A DNA stretch of 17,011 bases from JBOHUC01 sp050733935. Its GTDB lineage: Bacteria; Eisenbacteria; RBG-16-71-46; DASYSL01. The first letter of the stretch is position 1; each line of letters starts with the position of its first letter. The position numbers were made by a program, and so were the translations under genes. The stretch covers positions 1 through 17,011 of the forward strand of contig JBOHUC010000166.1 in NCBI GenBank assembly GCA_050733935.1. Direction: 5' to 3'. Below are positions 1 to 7,365 of the stretch, piece after piece. The notes under the pieces are model-generated. The model had not been told where the DNA came from and ran no database searches. It saw only the letters and a program-made list of their open reading frames with translations.

Positions 1-409
<409 letters not shown>

Positions 410-539
410 GAAAACAACTGAGAGGATCCGTTGTCGCATTGCGACAACTCGATCCGTATACAAGGTCGTTCCTCGCCACCCTTTCGGGCGACGGAAACGA
501 GGACCCTCTGGGCTCACTTCGAACAACGTGCGCTATTCA

Positions 540-552
540 GTTTTCAAAGATC
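540..552 (-). promoter_or_regulatory. boxA antitermination element of the rRNA leader
   Basis: The minus strand reads GATCTTTGAAAAC, followed by TGAATAG. This closely matches boxA of bacterial rRNA leaders (core TCTTTGA/AAAC), which binds the NusB-NusE complex and lets RNA polymerase read through Rho-dependent terminators in rrn operons. It lies about 130 nt upstream of the mature 16S and downstream of a stem-loop at 570-587, so the order is boxB-boxA as in known leaders. Confidence 0.8.
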
Positions 553-569
553 GGGAGTCGTGAATGCGA

Positions 570-587
570 CACGGGGAAGCTCCCGTG
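570..587 (-). promoter_or_regulatory. boxB-like stem-loop of the rRNA leader
   Basis: CACGGG (570-575) and CCCGTG (582-587) form a perfect 6-bp stem with a 6-nt loop. On the minus strand the stem-loop sits 17 nt upstream of boxA. Position and form fit boxB of an rRNA antitermination site. The sequence of boxB is not conserved between phyla, so this rests on structure and position only. Confidence 0.5.
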
Positions 588-698
588 CCGCTTCAGACGC
601 GGACGCAGAAACTAGCAAGTCGCCTAAGCCAGAATCAACCAAGAAGCTACGTGGGCTTTGAGCGCGGCTACATCCTTGCTGTGCTGCGGACAAACTGG

Positions 699-727
699 AA
701 TATAGGGCCGACTTCCCGGACTGTCAA
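699..727 (-). promoter_or_regulatory. Main rRNA promoter (sigma-70 type)
   Basis: On the minus strand a perfect -35 TTGACA (complement of 722-727) is followed by a 17-nt spacer and a -10 TATATT (complement of 699-704). Transcription would start near 692. An A-rich run (complement of the T-run at 743-748) just upstream could act as a weak UP element. This is the best sigma-70 match in the window, as expected for an rRNA promoter. Confidence 0.85.
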
Positions 728-769
728 CCCCACCCCCCGAACTTTTTTCACAGTTAGGCGTCAGACCTG

Positions 770-798
770 ATTCTGATGCCATAAGCCATTCATCTCAA
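770..798 (-). promoter_or_regulatory. Possible upstream second rRNA promoter
   Basis: TTGAGA (complement of 793-798), a 17-nt spacer and CAGAAT (complement of 770-775) lie about 70 nt upstream of the main rRNA promoter on the same strand. Tandem promoters are common before rrn operons. The -10 box lacks the usual leading T, so this is only a candidate. Confidence 0.35.
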
Positions 799-874
799 AT
801 GACTTAAGTGGATCCAAGTAAGTTTGGGACTCGGACCCCCGGGTGCGGGCGTCCGGAGGGCCCTCACCCCCGGC
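799..874. other. Short spacer between tyrS and the rRNA promoters
   Basis: The spacer lies downstream of the tyrS stop on the minus strand. It contains an imperfect GC-rich inverted repeat (GGAC at 833-836 with GTCC at 851-854, and some inner pairs) but no following T-run, so no convincing intrinsic terminator. No gene was seen. tyrS transcription could continue into the rRNA promoter region or end by Rho. Confidence 0.5.
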
Positions 875-2164
875 TCAGCCCGCGATGGGGACGGGGCCCT
901 CAGACGCCCGCGGGGAGCCTGTCCCCCGCTCCGACCGCACCTGGACCCAGCGTCTGCCGAGCCGAACGAGCACGACACGATCGGCGGGCAGCTCGAGCTC
1001 GCCCATCGGGTCGGTCGCGGGCCTCTCGTCCACCTCGACTGCGCCCTCCTCGATCTTTCTCCGCGCCTCCCCGCCCGATTTGGCGAGCCCGACGTCGACG
1101 AGCAGCTTGCGAAGCGCGATCGGACCCGACTCGGGAAGCGTCCACAGCACGGCCTCGAGCGGACGCCCGCGTTTCGAGAACTGCTGCTCGAATCCCTCGC
1201 GTGCGCGTGTCGCCTCCTCGGCGCCGTGATAGATCGCGACGACGCGCTCGGCCATACGCTTCTTCGACGCCATCGGATTCCGTCCGGACTCGAGCTCGCG
1301 GCGCTCGGTCTCGACCTCCTCCCGGCCGGCTCCGACCGCAAGGCTCCAGAACGTGAGGATCTGCGCGTCCGGAATCGACATGAGCTTTCCGAACTGCTCG
1401 CCCGGGGCCTCCGCGATCCCGACGTAGTTGCCGAGCGACTTCGACATGCGCTGCTCCCCGTCGAGGCCGACCAGGATGGGGAGCGTGAGGATGACCTGCG
1501 GTTCCTGCCCGGCGGCCTCCTGGAGCGTCCGCCCGACCAGAAGGTTGAACTTCTGCTCGGTCCCTCCGAGCTCGACGTCGGCCCGGATCTCGACCGAGTC
1601 GTGCCCCTGCATGAGCGGATAGAGGAGCTCGTGAATGCTGATCGGCTGGTTCGCCTTCCAGCGCTTCGCGAAGTCGTCGCGTTCGAGGAGCCGCGCCAGC
1701 GTGTACTGGGACGTGAGCTTCAGGATGTCCGTGAAGCGCATGGGCGCGAACCACTCCCCGTTCCGATGGATCTCGGTCTTCGAGCGGTCGACGATGCGGA
1801 AGAACTGTTCGAGGTAGGTCTGCGCGTTTGCCTCGACCTCGGCTTCGCTGAGCTGTGGCCGGGTCTTCGATCGTCCGCTCGGGTCGCCGACCATCCCCGT
1901 GTAGTCGCCCACGATGACCACGACCTGGTGGCCCAGGTCCTGGAACTGACGCAGCTTCCGGAGCCCCACGGCGTGTCCCAGATGGATGTCCGGCGCGGTC
2001 GGGTCGAAGCCCTGCTTGACGCGGAGCGGACGCTTCTCCCGGATCGCGCGCTCGAGCTTCCGCGCGAAGTCCTCGAGCGGGACGATCTCGTCGGCACCCT
2101 CGGACAGGATTTCGAGCTGTCGTCGGGCCTCGCGCGCAACCAGATCGGAACTCGGAGTCGACAT
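875..2164 (-). CDS. tyrS: Tyrosyl-tRNA synthetase
   Basis: Charges tRNA-Tyr with tyrosine in the cytosol. The product is 429 residues, a normal length. The class I signatures are visible: HLGH (HIGH motif) at residues 61-64 and RMSKS (KMSKS motif) at 239-243. A C-terminal S4 RNA-binding domain covers about residues 345-390 (LRKLLVDVGLAKSGGEARR). The KMSKS form fits the TyrZ-type rather than the E. coli TyrS branch. The reading frame is open for 28 more codons upstream, but that part looks unlike TyrRS. The start at 2164 (MSTPSSDL) is chosen because homology begins soon after it and a promoter lies directly in front. There is no Shine-Dalgarno, and the -10 box ends 6 nt before the ATG, suggesting a leaderless mRNA. 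The gene is divergent from the PBP gene and reads toward the rRNA operon. Confidence 0.97.
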   Translation of the reverse strand: MSTPSSDLVAREARRQLEILSEGADEIVPLEDFARKLERAIREKRPLRVKQGFDPTAPDIHLGHAVGLRKLRQFQDLGHQVVVIVGDYTGMVGDPSGRSKTRPQLSEAEVEANAQTYLEQFFRIVDRSKTEIHRNGEWFAPMRFTDILKLTSQYTLARLLERDDFAKRWKANQPISIHELLYPLMQGHDSVEIRADVELGGTEQKFNLLVGRTLQEAAGQEPQVILTLPILVGLDGEQRMSKSLGNYVGIAEAPGEQFGKLMSIPDAQILTFWSLAVGAGREEVETERRELESGRNPMASKKRMAERVVAIYHGAEEATRAREGFEQQFSKRGRPLEAVLWTLPESGPIALRKLLVDVGLAKSGGEARRKIEEGAVEVDERPATDPMGELELPADRVVLVRLGRRWVQVRSERGTGSPRASEGPVPIAG

Positions 2165-2170
2165 GGCGGC

Positions 2171-2199
2171 AACGTACCAGACGGTGTGCGCCGGCTCAA
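2171..2199 (-). promoter_or_regulatory. Predicted tyrS promoter, leaderless type
   Basis: TTGAGC (complement of 2194-2199), a 17-nt spacer and TACGTT (complement of 2171-2176) lie on the minus strand. Only 6 nt separate the -10 box from the tyrS ATG, so transcription would start at or next to the start codon. No ribosome binding site is visible. Confidence 0.55.
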
Positions 2200-2267
2200 C
2201 GCCGCCCCCTCTGTGCGGAATGCAACACGGCAGCCGCGTCGGCCCCATCGGAGAGCGCGGGGCAAGC

Positions 2268-2285
2268 GCGGCGCGGATTCGCCGC
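2268..2285. repeat. Inverted repeat in the tyrS/PBP divergent region
   Basis: GCGGCG (2268-2273) and CGCCGC (2280-2285) form a 6-bp inverted repeat with a 6-nt gap, touching the predicted -35 box of the PBP gene at 2286. It could be an operator. In DNA this GC-rich it may also be chance. Confidence 0.3.
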
Positions 2286-2313
2286 TTGACCCTCCGGGGG
2301 CGCCTGTTAGGCT
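2286..2313 (+). promoter_or_regulatory. Predicted PBP1A promoter, leaderless type
   Basis: TTGACC (2286-2291), a 16-nt spacer and TAGGCT (2308-2313) are followed after 6 nt by the GTG at 2320. The expected transcription start coincides with that GTG, which supports it as the start codon and a leaderless message. No Shine-Dalgarno precedes either the GTG or the later ATG at 2344. Confidence 0.55.
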
Positions 2314-2319
2314 CGTTTC

Positions 2320-4650
2320 GTGCCCTCGAAACGGTACGGTCCCATGGAAGAGATTCCGCGCAAGGTCACGAAGGGCGTCCGTCGTTTTCCCTGGAAGTTC
2401 TTCCTCAGCATCGTCGTCTTCGTCCTCTGCGCTTCGGCCGGCGTCGTGTTCGGCCTCGCGCAGTGGATGTCACGCGACCTCCCCGACATCGCGAAGCTCT
2501 CGGCGATCGAGCCCCCGGTCCGAAGCACCGTCTACGACGTCAAGGGTCGGGAGATCTCCGCCTTCTTCAAGGAAAACCGGGACGTTGTCCCGCTCAAGGC
2601 AATCCCCAAGAACCTGGTCAACGCCACCCTGGCCACCGAGGACCGGCACTTCTACAGCCACTGGGGCGTCGACATGGGCGGAATCACCCGGGCCGCGCTC
2701 AAGAACGTGCTCAACCTGCGCACGACGCAGGGCGGCTCGACGATCACGCAGCAGCTCGCGCGCAACCTGTTCCTGACGCACGAGCGGACGCTCGACCGGA
2801 AGTTCAAGGAGCTCGTGATCGCTCTGCGCATCGAGAAGATGTACTCAAAGCAGGAAATCCTCGAGATGTACTTCAACCAGATCTACTTCGGCCACGGCGC
2901 CTACGGCGTGCAATCGGCCGCGCGGACCTTCTTCGGCAAGGACATCCGCCAGCTCACGCTCCCGGAGGCGGCCCTGCTCGCCGGACTGCCGCAGAATCCT
3001 TCGCGCCACTCGCCGTTCCGGCAGCCGCAGAACGCGCTCGCGCGGCGAAATCTCGTGCTCCGGAACATGCTCGAGACGAAGACGATCAGCCGCAACCAGT
3101 ACGAGACGGCGATCCGTGCGCCGCTCGGCGTGCTCGATCTCGCGGCGACCGCGGGCCTCGCGCCCTACTTCGTCGAGATGGTGCGCATCTACCTCGACGA
3201 CAAGTACGGCTCGAACCTCGTCTATGAAGGCGGACTCAGGATCTACACGTCGCTCGATCTCGACCTCCAGCGCGACTCGGAGAAGGCGCTCGAGAAGCAG
3301 CTTCTCGACCTCGAGCGGCGCTTCAAGTACAAGAAGACGCGCGAGAATTTCGTCGTTCCCGTGACCGAGACGAAGGAAGGCGCGCCGCCCGTCGTCCCGT
3401 CGACCCAGACGCCGTACGTGCAGGGCGCCCTCGTCGCGCTCGACGTGAAGACCGGTTACGTGCGGGCCATGGTCGGGGGCCGTGACTTCAAGCACTCGTC
3501 CTTCAACCGTGCGGTTCAGGCGCTGCGGCAGCCGGGCTCGGCGTTCAAACCGTTCATCTACACGGCCGCGATCGACAACGGCTTCAAGCCCACGGACGTC
3601 GTCGTGGACGAGCCGATCTCGCTTCCCGGCGGCGAGAACGGCGCGCTCTGGACGCCGCACAACTACGACGGCGAATACAGCGGGCCCGTGACGCTGCGGT
3701 ATGCGCTCCAGCGCTCGATCAACATTCCGTCGATCAAGCTGCTTCGGAAGCTCGGCGTCTCGCTCGTGGCGTCGTACGGCCGGCGCATGGGGATCAAGAG
3801 CAAGATCCAGCCCAACCTCTCGATGGCGCTCGGCACGAGCGAGGTCAACCTGCTCGAGATCACGTCCGCTTACGCGGTCATCGCGAACGACGGGATCCGG
3901 AACGAGCCCGCGTTCGTCCTCAAGGTGGAGGACAAATCGGGCGCGGTGCTCGAGACCCATCAGCCGAAGCCGGTGGACGTCCTCTCGTCCGAAACGGCGG
4001 GCGTCATGACGAGCATGCTCCAGAGCGTGGTCGATCACGGAACGGGCTATCCGGCGCGCGCGCGCGGCTTCCTGCTTCCCGCCGCCGGTAAGACGGGAAC
4101 GACCGACGACTACTCGGACGCGTGGTTCGTCGGCTACACGCCGAGCCTCGTGTGCGGCGTCTGGGTGGGGTTCGACGTCAAGAAGCCGATGGGCAAGGGC
4201 GTGACGGGATCCGTCGGTGCGCTCCCGGTCTGGACCGACTTCATGATCGCCGCGTACCGGGGACGCCCGGTCGAGTACTTCAATCTTCCGACGCAGGGCG
4301 AGACGCACGAGATCTGCACCGAGACCGGGCTCCTCGCGACCGAGGCGTGCCCGACCGTCACCGCCGAGACCTTCACTCCAGGATCGGAGCCGACCGAATA
4401 CTGTCACGTGCACGTCGGACTTCCGCGTCAGCCGGGTCGTCCGGAAGTGCCATACGACAGCGAAGCACCCGGGGCGAAGCCCGCACCGCCTCCGGCCGGG
4501 CCGACGCCCGTCGGCGTGCCGTTCATGCCTCCGCCCTCGCCGACTCCGCCTCCGACACGCGACGAGAAGCCAGCGCGCGAGCCGACGGCCGCCCGATCGC
4601 CGGCCCGATCGCCGGCGGCGGGGACGGCGGCCGCCACCGCCGATCACTAG
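2320..4650 (+). CDS. mrcA: Penicillin-binding protein 1A, bifunctional transglycosylase/transpeptidase
   Basis: Polymerises and cross-links peptidoglycan at the outer face of the inner membrane. Length is 776 residues. Order of parts: cytosolic basic N-terminus; one membrane anchor at about 24-48; GT51 glycosyltransferase domain with catalytic E107 in ATEDRHF, the GGSTITQQ motif and the NQIYFGHGAYG motif; linker; transpeptidase domain with S407 in SAFK, SIN at 466-468 and KTG at 591-593. All catalytic motifs are intact. The C-terminus is a Pro/Ala-rich tail of about 60 residues, preceded by a cysteine-bearing segment (CTETGLLATEACP and a later Cys) seen in many PBP1A proteins. The start is GTG 2320, because a promoter lies 6 nt ahead; ATG 2344 is the alternative and would not change the domains. 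The acyltransferase gene follows directly. Confidence 0.96.
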   Translation: MPSKRYGPMEEIPRKVTKGVRRFPWKFFLSIVVFVLCASAGVVFGLAQWMSRDLPDIAKLSAIEPPVRSTVYDVKGREISAFFKENRDVVPLKAIPKNLVNATLATEDRHFYSHWGVDMGGITRAALKNVLNLRTTQGGSTITQQLARNLFLTHERTLDRKFKELVIALRIEKMYSKQEILEMYFNQIYFGHGAYGVQSAARTFFGKDIRQLTLPEAALLAGLPQNPSRHSPFRQPQNALARRNLVLRNMLETKTISRNQYETAIRAPLGVLDLAATAGLAPYFVEMVRIYLDDKYGSNLVYEGGLRIYTSLDLDLQRDSEKALEKQLLDLERRFKYKKTRENFVVPVTETKEGAPPVVPSTQTPYVQGALVALDVKTGYVRAMVGGRDFKHSSFNRAVQALRQPGSAFKPFIYTAAIDNGFKPTDVVVDEPISLPGGENGALWTPHNYDGEYSGPVTLRYALQRSINIPSIKLLRKLGVSLVASYGRRMGIKSKIQPNLSMALGTSEVNLLEITSAYAVIANDGIRNEPAFVLKVEDKSGAVLETHQPKPVDVLSSETAGVMTSMLQSVVDHGTGYPARARGFLLPAAGKTGTTDDYSDAWFVGYTPSLVCGVWVGFDVKKPMGKGVTGSVGALPVWTDFMIAAYRGRPVEYFNLPTQGETHEICTETGLLATEACPTVTAETFTPGSEPTEYCHVHVGLPRQPGRPEVPYDSEAPGAKPAPPPAGPTPVGVPFMPPPSPTPPPTRDEKPAREPTAARSPARSPAAGTAAATADH
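4592..4615 (+). repeat. Tandem 12-bp repeat in the PBP1A tail
   Basis: The 12-mer CCCGATCGCCGG occurs twice head to tail (4592-4603 and 4604-4615) and encodes RSPA twice. It lies in the low-complexity Pro/Ala/Arg tail of the protein. Copy number could vary without a frameshift. Confidence 0.7.
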
Positions 4651-4700
4651 CTCGATGAAGCGTCGCGCGAAGCGGGTGGCGAAAGCCTCCGCTTCCGCGC

Positions 4701-4706
4701 TAGACT
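4701..4706 (+). promoter_or_regulatory. -10 box TAGACT before the acyltransferase start
   Basis: TAGACT ends 8 nt before the ATG at 4715. The -10-to-start distance resembles the predicted tyrS and PBP promoters. The -35 region (TGGCGA at 4677-4682) is poor. It would give a separate leaderless transcript in addition to readthrough from the PBP gene. Confidence 0.4.
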
Positions 4707-4714
4707 CCCCGCCC

Positions 4715-6121
4715 ATGTCGGTCGTGGAAACGCTCGGGGCCGCTTGCTACGGAGCGGCCCGCGTCATCGTCGGCTCCGCGGTTCGCGTGTACTTCGGTCG
4801 GATCGAAGTCCGGCACCTCGAGCGCGTGCCCCGAAGCGGACCTCTCCTCGTGGTCGCGAACCACCCCGCGACGTTCGCCGACGTGATGGTGCTGAGCACG
4901 ACTCTCCCCCGGCGGATCCGTTTTCTCGCGATGGCTCCCATCTTCAAGCCCTGGATCCGCGGGCTCGGGCTTCGCCTCGGCGGCGCGATCCCCGTTTATC
5001 GGCGTCAGGACGATCCGACGCTCATGTCGAAGAACGAAGACACGTTTCGCGCATGTCACGAGATCCTCGATCGCGGCGGCGCCGTCCTCATCTTTCCGGA
5101 AGGGACGAGCCTCACGGACCGGCAGATCGTCCGCATCAAGACGGGCGCGGCGAGGCTCGCGCTCGGGCAAGAGGCGCGGCCCGAACAAAGGGGGCGCCTC
5201 ACGCTCCTTCCGGTCGGGCTCCATTTCGCGGAGCGCACGCAGTTCCAGAGCGACCTCGTCGTGTCCGTCGGACGCCCGATCCCGCTCGATTCGTTCCGGG
5301 ACGGATCGGACCCAGCTCCAGCCGATGCCACCGGCGACGGGACCGAGAACGTGCGCCGGCTCACGGACGCGATCCAGACGGCGCTCGAAAAGCTCATCCT
5401 CAACATTCCCGAGGTGGATCACACGCTGCTCGTTCATGCGATCGAGCGGATCTACCACGGAGAGCTCGGGCAGGCGATGCCGGGCGTCCCGGATCTCGGG
5501 CTCGCGCGCGGGACAGCGGATTGCATCGCGCGCGTCGGACGAAAGGATCCGGAGCGCGTGGCGGCGACGTGGACTCGCATCCAGCAGTACCTGAGCGATC
5601 TCGAAGCGCTCGATGTCAACGATCGCGCGCTGCGCGAGATGCTGCCGGCCCAGGGTCGGATTGTCGAACGCACACGGCTCGTGCTGCTCGGAGTCGCAGG
5701 AATCCTGCCCGCGCTCGCCGGTGCCGCCCTCCACTATCTTCCGTACCGGGCGAGCGGCGAGCTCGGTCTCAAGCTCGCGGGCCAGCCGATGCACGTTTCG
5801 GCGACGCGGATCGGAATCGGCGTCGTGCTGTTCCCGCTCACGTACGTCGCACTGGGATTCCTCATGGTACTCGGATTGGGATGGCCGATCCGGACGGCCG
5901 TCATCGTCCTGCTTGCGGCGGTGCCGCTCGGGCTCTTTGCGCTCGTCTATTTCAAGTGGCTCACACACCAGCGGCAGCGCATTCGTCTCGTGTTCGAAAA
6001 GGGGCGCAATCGCCGAACGGTCGCGCGCCTGAGGCGAACCCGGGAGCAGCTCATCGCGGAATTCGACGCCGCGCGCCGGGAATACCTGGAAGAGGTGAAG
6101 CCCGCAGCCGGAGCGTCGTGA
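4715..6121 (+). CDS. PlsC-family lysophospholipid/glycerolipid acyltransferase with C-terminal membrane helices
   Basis: Probably transfers an acyl chain to a lysophospholipid or related lipid at the inner membrane. The product is 468 residues from this start. Acyltransferase motifs: NHPATFAD (H50, D56), GGAIPVYRR around 89-97, FPEGTS at 127-132 and LLPVG later. The H-x5-D spacing resembles the larger 'ANHPNxxxD' acyltransferases rather than classical 240-residue PlsC with H-x4-D. After a middle region without recognised motifs there are about three hydrophobic helices, then a basic coiled C-terminus. The frame is open to an ATG at 4655, 4 nt after the PBP stop, giving 20 extra basic/Ser-rich residues. 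I prefer 4715 because homology starts there and TAGACT precedes it. The stop overlaps the deacetylase start (GTGA). The exact substrate is unknown. Confidence 0.88.
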   Translation: MSVVETLGAACYGAARVIVGSAVRVYFGRIEVRHLERVPRSGPLLVVANHPATFADVMVLSTTLPRRIRFLAMAPIFKPWIRGLGLRLGGAIPVYRRQDDPTLMSKNEDTFRACHEILDRGGAVLIFPEGTSLTDRQIVRIKTGAARLALGQEARPEQRGRLTLLPVGLHFAERTQFQSDLVVSVGRPIPLDSFRDGSDPAPADATGDGTENVRRLTDAIQTALEKLILNIPEVDHTLLVHAIERIYHGELGQAMPGVPDLGLARGTADCIARVGRKDPERVAATWTRIQQYLSDLEALDVNDRALREMLPAQGRIVERTRLVLLGVAGILPALAGAALHYLPYRASGELGLKLAGQPMHVSATRIGIGVVLFPLTYVALGFLMVLGLGWPIRTAVIVLLAAVPLGLFALVYFKWLTHQRQRIRLVFEKGRNRRTVARLRRTREQLIAEFDAARREYLEEVKPAAGAS

Positions 6122-6780
6122 GCCTCCTCCAGAGGCCGGACGTGCAGCGGTGGCTAGGCGGCTACTTGCTCTGCCGCGTCGGAGGATCCGGGCCCTGTTT
6201 CGCGGCCACGTTCGACGACGGACCGAGTGTACGGAACACGCCGCGACTCCTCGACACGCTCGCGCGGCACGGTGCGCACGCCACGTTCTTCGTCATGGCC
6301 TGGCGGGCGAAGCGGCATGCCGATCTGATGCGCCGGATGGTCGACGAGGGCCACGAGATCGGCGTACACGGGGAGCTTCACGTGCCCGCATTCATGATGC
6401 CGCGGCTCTGGCTCGATCGGGAGGTTCGGCGCACGGGCGAAGCGATCGTCGCGGCGACGGGCATCGCCCCGCGCTACTACCGCGCGCCGTTCGGTCCGCT
6501 CTGGCCCGGACAGGCCGGGCAGGTTCGAAGACTCGGGCTCACCCCGGTGCTCGGCAGCGTGTACCCGGTCGACCCTCACGTCCACGATGCGGAGTTGATC
6601 GCCGCGCGCGTGCTCGCCCGGCTCGGTCCGGGAGACATCCTGATCCTTCACGACTCGAGCCCGCACTTCGATTTCGATCGCACGCCGACGCTCGAGGCGG
6701 CGGATGCGATCCTGCGCGCGACGGCGACGGGTGGGCTCAAGGCGACTACGATCTCGGGCCTGCTCGCGTCGAGCCGTTAG
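6118..6780 (+). CDS. NodB-family polysaccharide deacetylase
   Basis: A carbohydrate esterase 4 (NodB-fold) enzyme, 220 residues. Such enzymes remove acetyl or formyl groups from amino sugars using a metal ion. Visible motifs: TFDDGPS with D33 and D34, the metal-binding HGELH (H84, H88), RAPFG (R122) and ILILHD (H178, D179). All the usual catalytic motifs are present. No signal peptide or membrane anchor is seen at the N-terminus, so the protein appears cytosolic or peripheral, unlike most peptidoglycan deacetylases. It starts with a GTG overlapping the stop of the acyltransferase gene (GTGA at 6118-6121), so the two are translationally coupled. A lipid-linked or nucleotide-linked amino sugar is therefore a reasonable guess for its substrate, as with the ArnD-type deformylases. 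The stop lies 3 nt from the stop of the opposite-strand gene. Confidence 0.93.
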   Translation: MSLLQRPDVQRWLGGYLLCRVGGSGPCFAATFDDGPSVRNTPRLLDTLARHGAHATFFVMAWRAKRHADLMRRMVDEGHEIGVHGELHVPAFMMPRLWLDREVRRTGEAIVAATGIAPRYYRAPFGPLWPGQAGQVRRLGLTPVLGSVYPVDPHVHDAELIAARVLARLGPGDILILHDSSPHFDFDRTPTLEAADAILRATATGGLKATTISGLLASSR

Positions 6781-6783
6781 GGC

Positions 6784-7365
6784 TTAATCCTCCCGGAAGC
6801 GCTGTTCCTTCCACGGATCGGCTTCGTTGTGATAGCCGCCGCGTTCCCAGAAGCCGGGCCGGTCGGCGGCGAGAAGCTCGAAGCCACGCACCCATTTCGC
6901 GCTCTTCCAGAAATAGCGATGCGGCACGACGAGCCGGAGCGGCCAGCCATGATCCGGCTCGAGATCCGCGCCTTCCGCCCGCCACGCGAGCAGGACGTCG
7001 TCGTGTGCGAAGTCGGCGAGCGGCACGTTCGTCGTGTAGCCGGGATCGGCCAGCACGTTCACGAATCGCGCCTCGGGCTTCGGGCGCGCGAGAGCGAGGA
7101 CCTCGCGTGCGCGAACGCCTTCGAAGCTCGTGTTGAAGCGGGACCAGCGGGTTACGCAGTGGATGTCGGTGACGATCGTAGCGCTCGGCAGTGCGCGCAG
7201 CTCGTCGTAGATGAGCCGCACTTCGTGCTCGACAAGCCCGAACACACGAAAGTCCCAGCGCGCGCGGTCGAAGCGCGGAACGTTTCCATAATGAAGCACC
7301 GGCCACTTGTCGGTCTTCGACTGGCCCGGCGGCAGGCGGGGTTCGTGGTGGGCCGGCTCGCTCAC
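6784..7365 (-). CDS. Sulfite-oxidase-like molybdopterin-dependent oxidoreductase
   Basis: Member of the oxidoreductase molybdopterin-binding family (sulfite oxidase/YedY-like, COG2041 type), 193 residues. The short, single-domain form is common in bacteria. C70 in TDIHCVTRWS is the expected thiolate ligand of the molybdenum. The typical end section, with DHGWPLRLVVPHRYFWKSAKWVRGFEL, is intact. There is no twin-arginine signal peptide, so it should act in the cytosol. The substrate is unknown; sulfite, methionine sulfoxide or others cannot be told apart. The start is a GTG at 7365 that overlaps the nth stop (GTGA at 7362-7365), making it the last gene of the nuo-nth operon. The frame is open further upstream inside nth, but that stretch is out-of-frame nth sequence. 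No domain for haem or dimerisation is present. Confidence 0.92.
   Translation of the reverse strand: MSEPAHHEPRLPPGQSKTDKWPVLHYGNVPRFDRARWDFRVFGLVEHEVRLIYDELRALPSATIVTDIHCVTRWSRFNTSFEGVRAREVLALARPKPEARFVNVLADPGYTTNVPLADFAHDDVLLAWRAEGADLEPDHGWPLRLVVPHRYFWKSAKWVRGFELLAADRPGFWERGGYHNEADPWKEQRFRED

Larger units (their letters stand above)
410..692 (-). other. 16S rRNA transcribed leader
   Basis: This is the stretch between the predicted rRNA transcription start (about 692) and the mature 16S 5' end (about 409), read on the minus strand. It has no convincing open reading frame. It holds several hairpins. One is a small GTTGT/ACAAC stem at 405-418, across the mature end. Another has an 8-bp perfect stem, 430-437 with 441-448, flanked by GGATC/GATCC at 424-428 and 451-455. 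It also holds the boxB/boxA-like elements annotated separately. A leader of about 280 nt is normal for an rrn operon and would contain the 5' half of the RNase III processing stem. The partner half would lie beyond the window. Confidence 0.8.

Noticed and set aside
825..850. tRNA T-arm-like stretch on the minus strand (GGGGGTCCGAGTCCC)
   Set aside because: The stem and loop spacing do not fit a T-arm and no D-arm, anticodon arm or acceptor stem can be folded around it.
2165..2248. N-terminal extension of tyrS by 28 codons
   Set aside because: The extra residues do not look like TyrRS, and the predicted promoter lies inside this stretch, so the start at 2164 is better.
824..2776. Plus-strand open frame of 650 codons
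   Set aside because: It runs antisense to tyrS and then out of frame into the PBP1A gene; no domain, low-complexity Ser/Arg tail.
2845..4716. Minus-strand open frame of 623 codons
   Set aside because: It lies wholly opposite the PBP1A gene, whose catalytic motifs are all intact. The translation is Arg/Asp/Glu/Val-rich without any domain, typical of antisense shadows in GC-rich DNA.
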